NCBI GenBank assembly: GCA_040507895.1
Contig: JBEVNX010000156.1
Coordinates: 1-13,786 of the forward strand
Direction of reading: 5' to 3'
Origin: JBEVNX01 sp040507895
Lineage (GTDB): Bacteria > Desulfobacterota > Binatia > JACPRU01
DNA length: 13,786 nt
In this document: piece by piece, positions 13,039 to 13,786 of the stretch
Layout: each line of letters starts with the position of its first letter
How positions within the stretch are numbered: the stretch's first letter is position 1
Made by a program: the position numbers and the translations under genes
Notes under the pieces: model-generated
Told to the model about the DNA's origin: nothing
Databases searched by the model: none
Seen by the model: only the letters and a program-made list of their open reading frames with translations

Positions 13039-13786
13039 TCATAAGCCGAGACGAACGCGGGCGTCGACGACAACCGCCCCCCTGCCCGGCTCGAGCACCT
13101 TCACGGGATTGAGGTCGAGCTCGCGAATCTCCGGGGCGACCTCCACGAGCGCCGAGATCCGCTGGATGATTCCGGCGAGCGCCGCTCGATCCCCCGCGGG
13201 CGCCCCCCGGTATCCGTCGAGAAGCTTCGCGGAGCGTAAGCTCGCGATCATCTCCTCGGCATCGAGCCGGCTGACCGGTGTGAGCCGGAACGACACGTCG
13301 CGGAGGAGCTCGACGAGAACGCCGCCGAGGCCGCACACGAGGAGCGGGCCGAAGGTCGGATCGGTGGTGACTCCGACGAGGGCTTCGCTCCCGCCGCGCA
13401 CCTCGCGCTGCAAGAGCACGCCGTCGAAGCGGGCGCCGCGCGACTGCGCAAGCTCCGTGAGACGGGAGGCTGCCGCGGAGACCTCCTGCGCGGAACGGAG
13501 CCCCACGATCACGCCGCCGACGTCGCTCTTGTGGAGGATGTCGGGCGACAGCAGCTTGGCTACGAGCGGATAGCCGATGCGCTCCGCCGCCGCCGCGGCC
13601 TCTCGCGCGGCGACCCGCTCGCTTGCCGCGACCTCGATGCCCGCGGCGCGAAGCAGGGTCGCCACGTCCTCGCTCGACAGCCAGCGCGGCTCGGCGCCGG
13701 CCGCGAGCACGCGATCGACAACGGCCCGGATGCTCGCGACCGCGAAGCGGTCGAGCGCCAGCACATCGCCGCGCTCGCGCCGGCAC
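13039..13786 (-). CDS. ADP-forming acetate/acyl-CoA synthetase, ATP-grasp (beta) region, 5' end beyond window
   Basis: The frame is open to the right edge, so the N-terminal part is missing. The visible sequence contains the ATP-grasp domain of ADP-forming acyl-CoA synthetases: YPLVAKLLSPDILHKSDVGGVIVGL, GVTTDPTFGPLLVCGLGGVLVELL and the C-terminal IRELDLNPVKVL. These enzymes convert acyl-CoA, ADP and phosphate to acid, CoA and ATP, conserving energy in acetate formation. Whether it is a free beta subunit or the end of a fused alpha-beta protein (or of a GNAT-containing Pat-like enzyme) cannot be told. The region before the ATP-grasp domain (WLSSEDVATLLRAAGIEV) is the usual linker. The stop is 71 nt before the CBS gene. 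Confidence 0.88.
   Translation of the reverse strand, partial: CRRERGDVLALDRFAVASIRAVVDRVLAAGAEPRWLSSEDVATLLRAAGIEVAASERVAAREAAAAAERIGYPLVAKLLSPDILHKSDVGGVIVGLRSAQEVSAAASRLTELAQSRGARFDGVLLQREVRGGSEALVGVTTDPTFGPLLVCGLGGVLVELLRDVSFRLTPVSRLDAEEMIASLRSAKLLDGYRGAPAGDRAALAGIIQRISALVEVAPEIRELDLNPVKVLEPGRGAVVVDARVRLGL

Noticed and set aside
12530..13786. Continuous minus-strand frame joining the CBS protein to the right edge
   Set aside because: Upstream of 12967 the frame is arginine-rich and out of frame with the ATP-grasp protein, which has clear family motifs in another frame; not a fusion.

Overview
The window is a gene-dense, high-GC bacterial chromosome segment that reads like a Pseudomonadota, Myxococcota or Desulfobacterota-type accessory respiration and stress locus. 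Codon use is strongly GC-biased, neighbouring genes overlap by 4 nt (ATGA or GTGA), and the top hits by eye are proteobacterial families. The species cannot be named from the sequence. No tRNA, rRNA, insertion sequence or CRISPR array was seen.

Layout from left to right. (1) 1-560, minus: two tiny membrane proteins followed by the start of a NorC-type membrane cytochrome c that runs off the left edge. (2) 747-2060, plus: an acetyl-CoA hydrolase/CoA-transferase. (3) 2067-3520, minus: a BCAM0308-like zinc-ribbon protein overlapping a triheme cytochrome c. (4) 3717-4925, plus: an acyl-CoA dehydrogenase of the ACAD10/11 type. (5) 4935-6083, minus: a CBS-CBS-ACT (AcuB-like) gene carrying two compensating frameshifts, then a universal stress protein (USP). 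(6) 6219-7596, minus: a small haem-binding protein followed by two more USPs. (7) 7749-8183, plus: a two-CBS-domain protein. (8) 8202-10695, minus: a ba3-type (B-family) haem-copper oxidase operon with subunits I and II, a IIa-like peptide and one unknown membrane protein. (9) 11039-13786, minus: an ADP-forming acyl-CoA synthetase ATP-grasp region cut by the right edge, a CBS protein, and a sigma-54-dependent NtrC-family response regulator.

The main discovery is regulatory. Six promoters have the sigma-54 -24/-12 arrangement (GG-N10-GC). Upstream of each lies a pair of imperfect dyads of consensus TTCYCG-N4-YGAGAA, with centres 30-31 bp apart. The proximal dyad centre is about 75 or about 84 bp from the predicted transcription start, and the distal one about 106 or about 114 bp. 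The promoters serve the NorC-type operon, the BCAM0308/cytochrome operon, the acyl-CoA dehydrogenase, the CBS-ACT/USP operon, the CBS protein and the ba3 oxidase operon. A seventh pair, without a sigma-54 promoter, sits immediately upstream of the response-regulator gene, which suggests autoregulation. I infer that this regulator binds the dyads and controls the locus as one regulon, probably in response to a respiratory, low-oxygen or nitric-oxide signal. The gene content resembles the low-oxygen-activated (lxa) type of locus known from Burkholderia (where the BCAM0308 name comes from), but the control logic seen here is sigma-54-based; no canonical FNR/Anr box was seen by eye.
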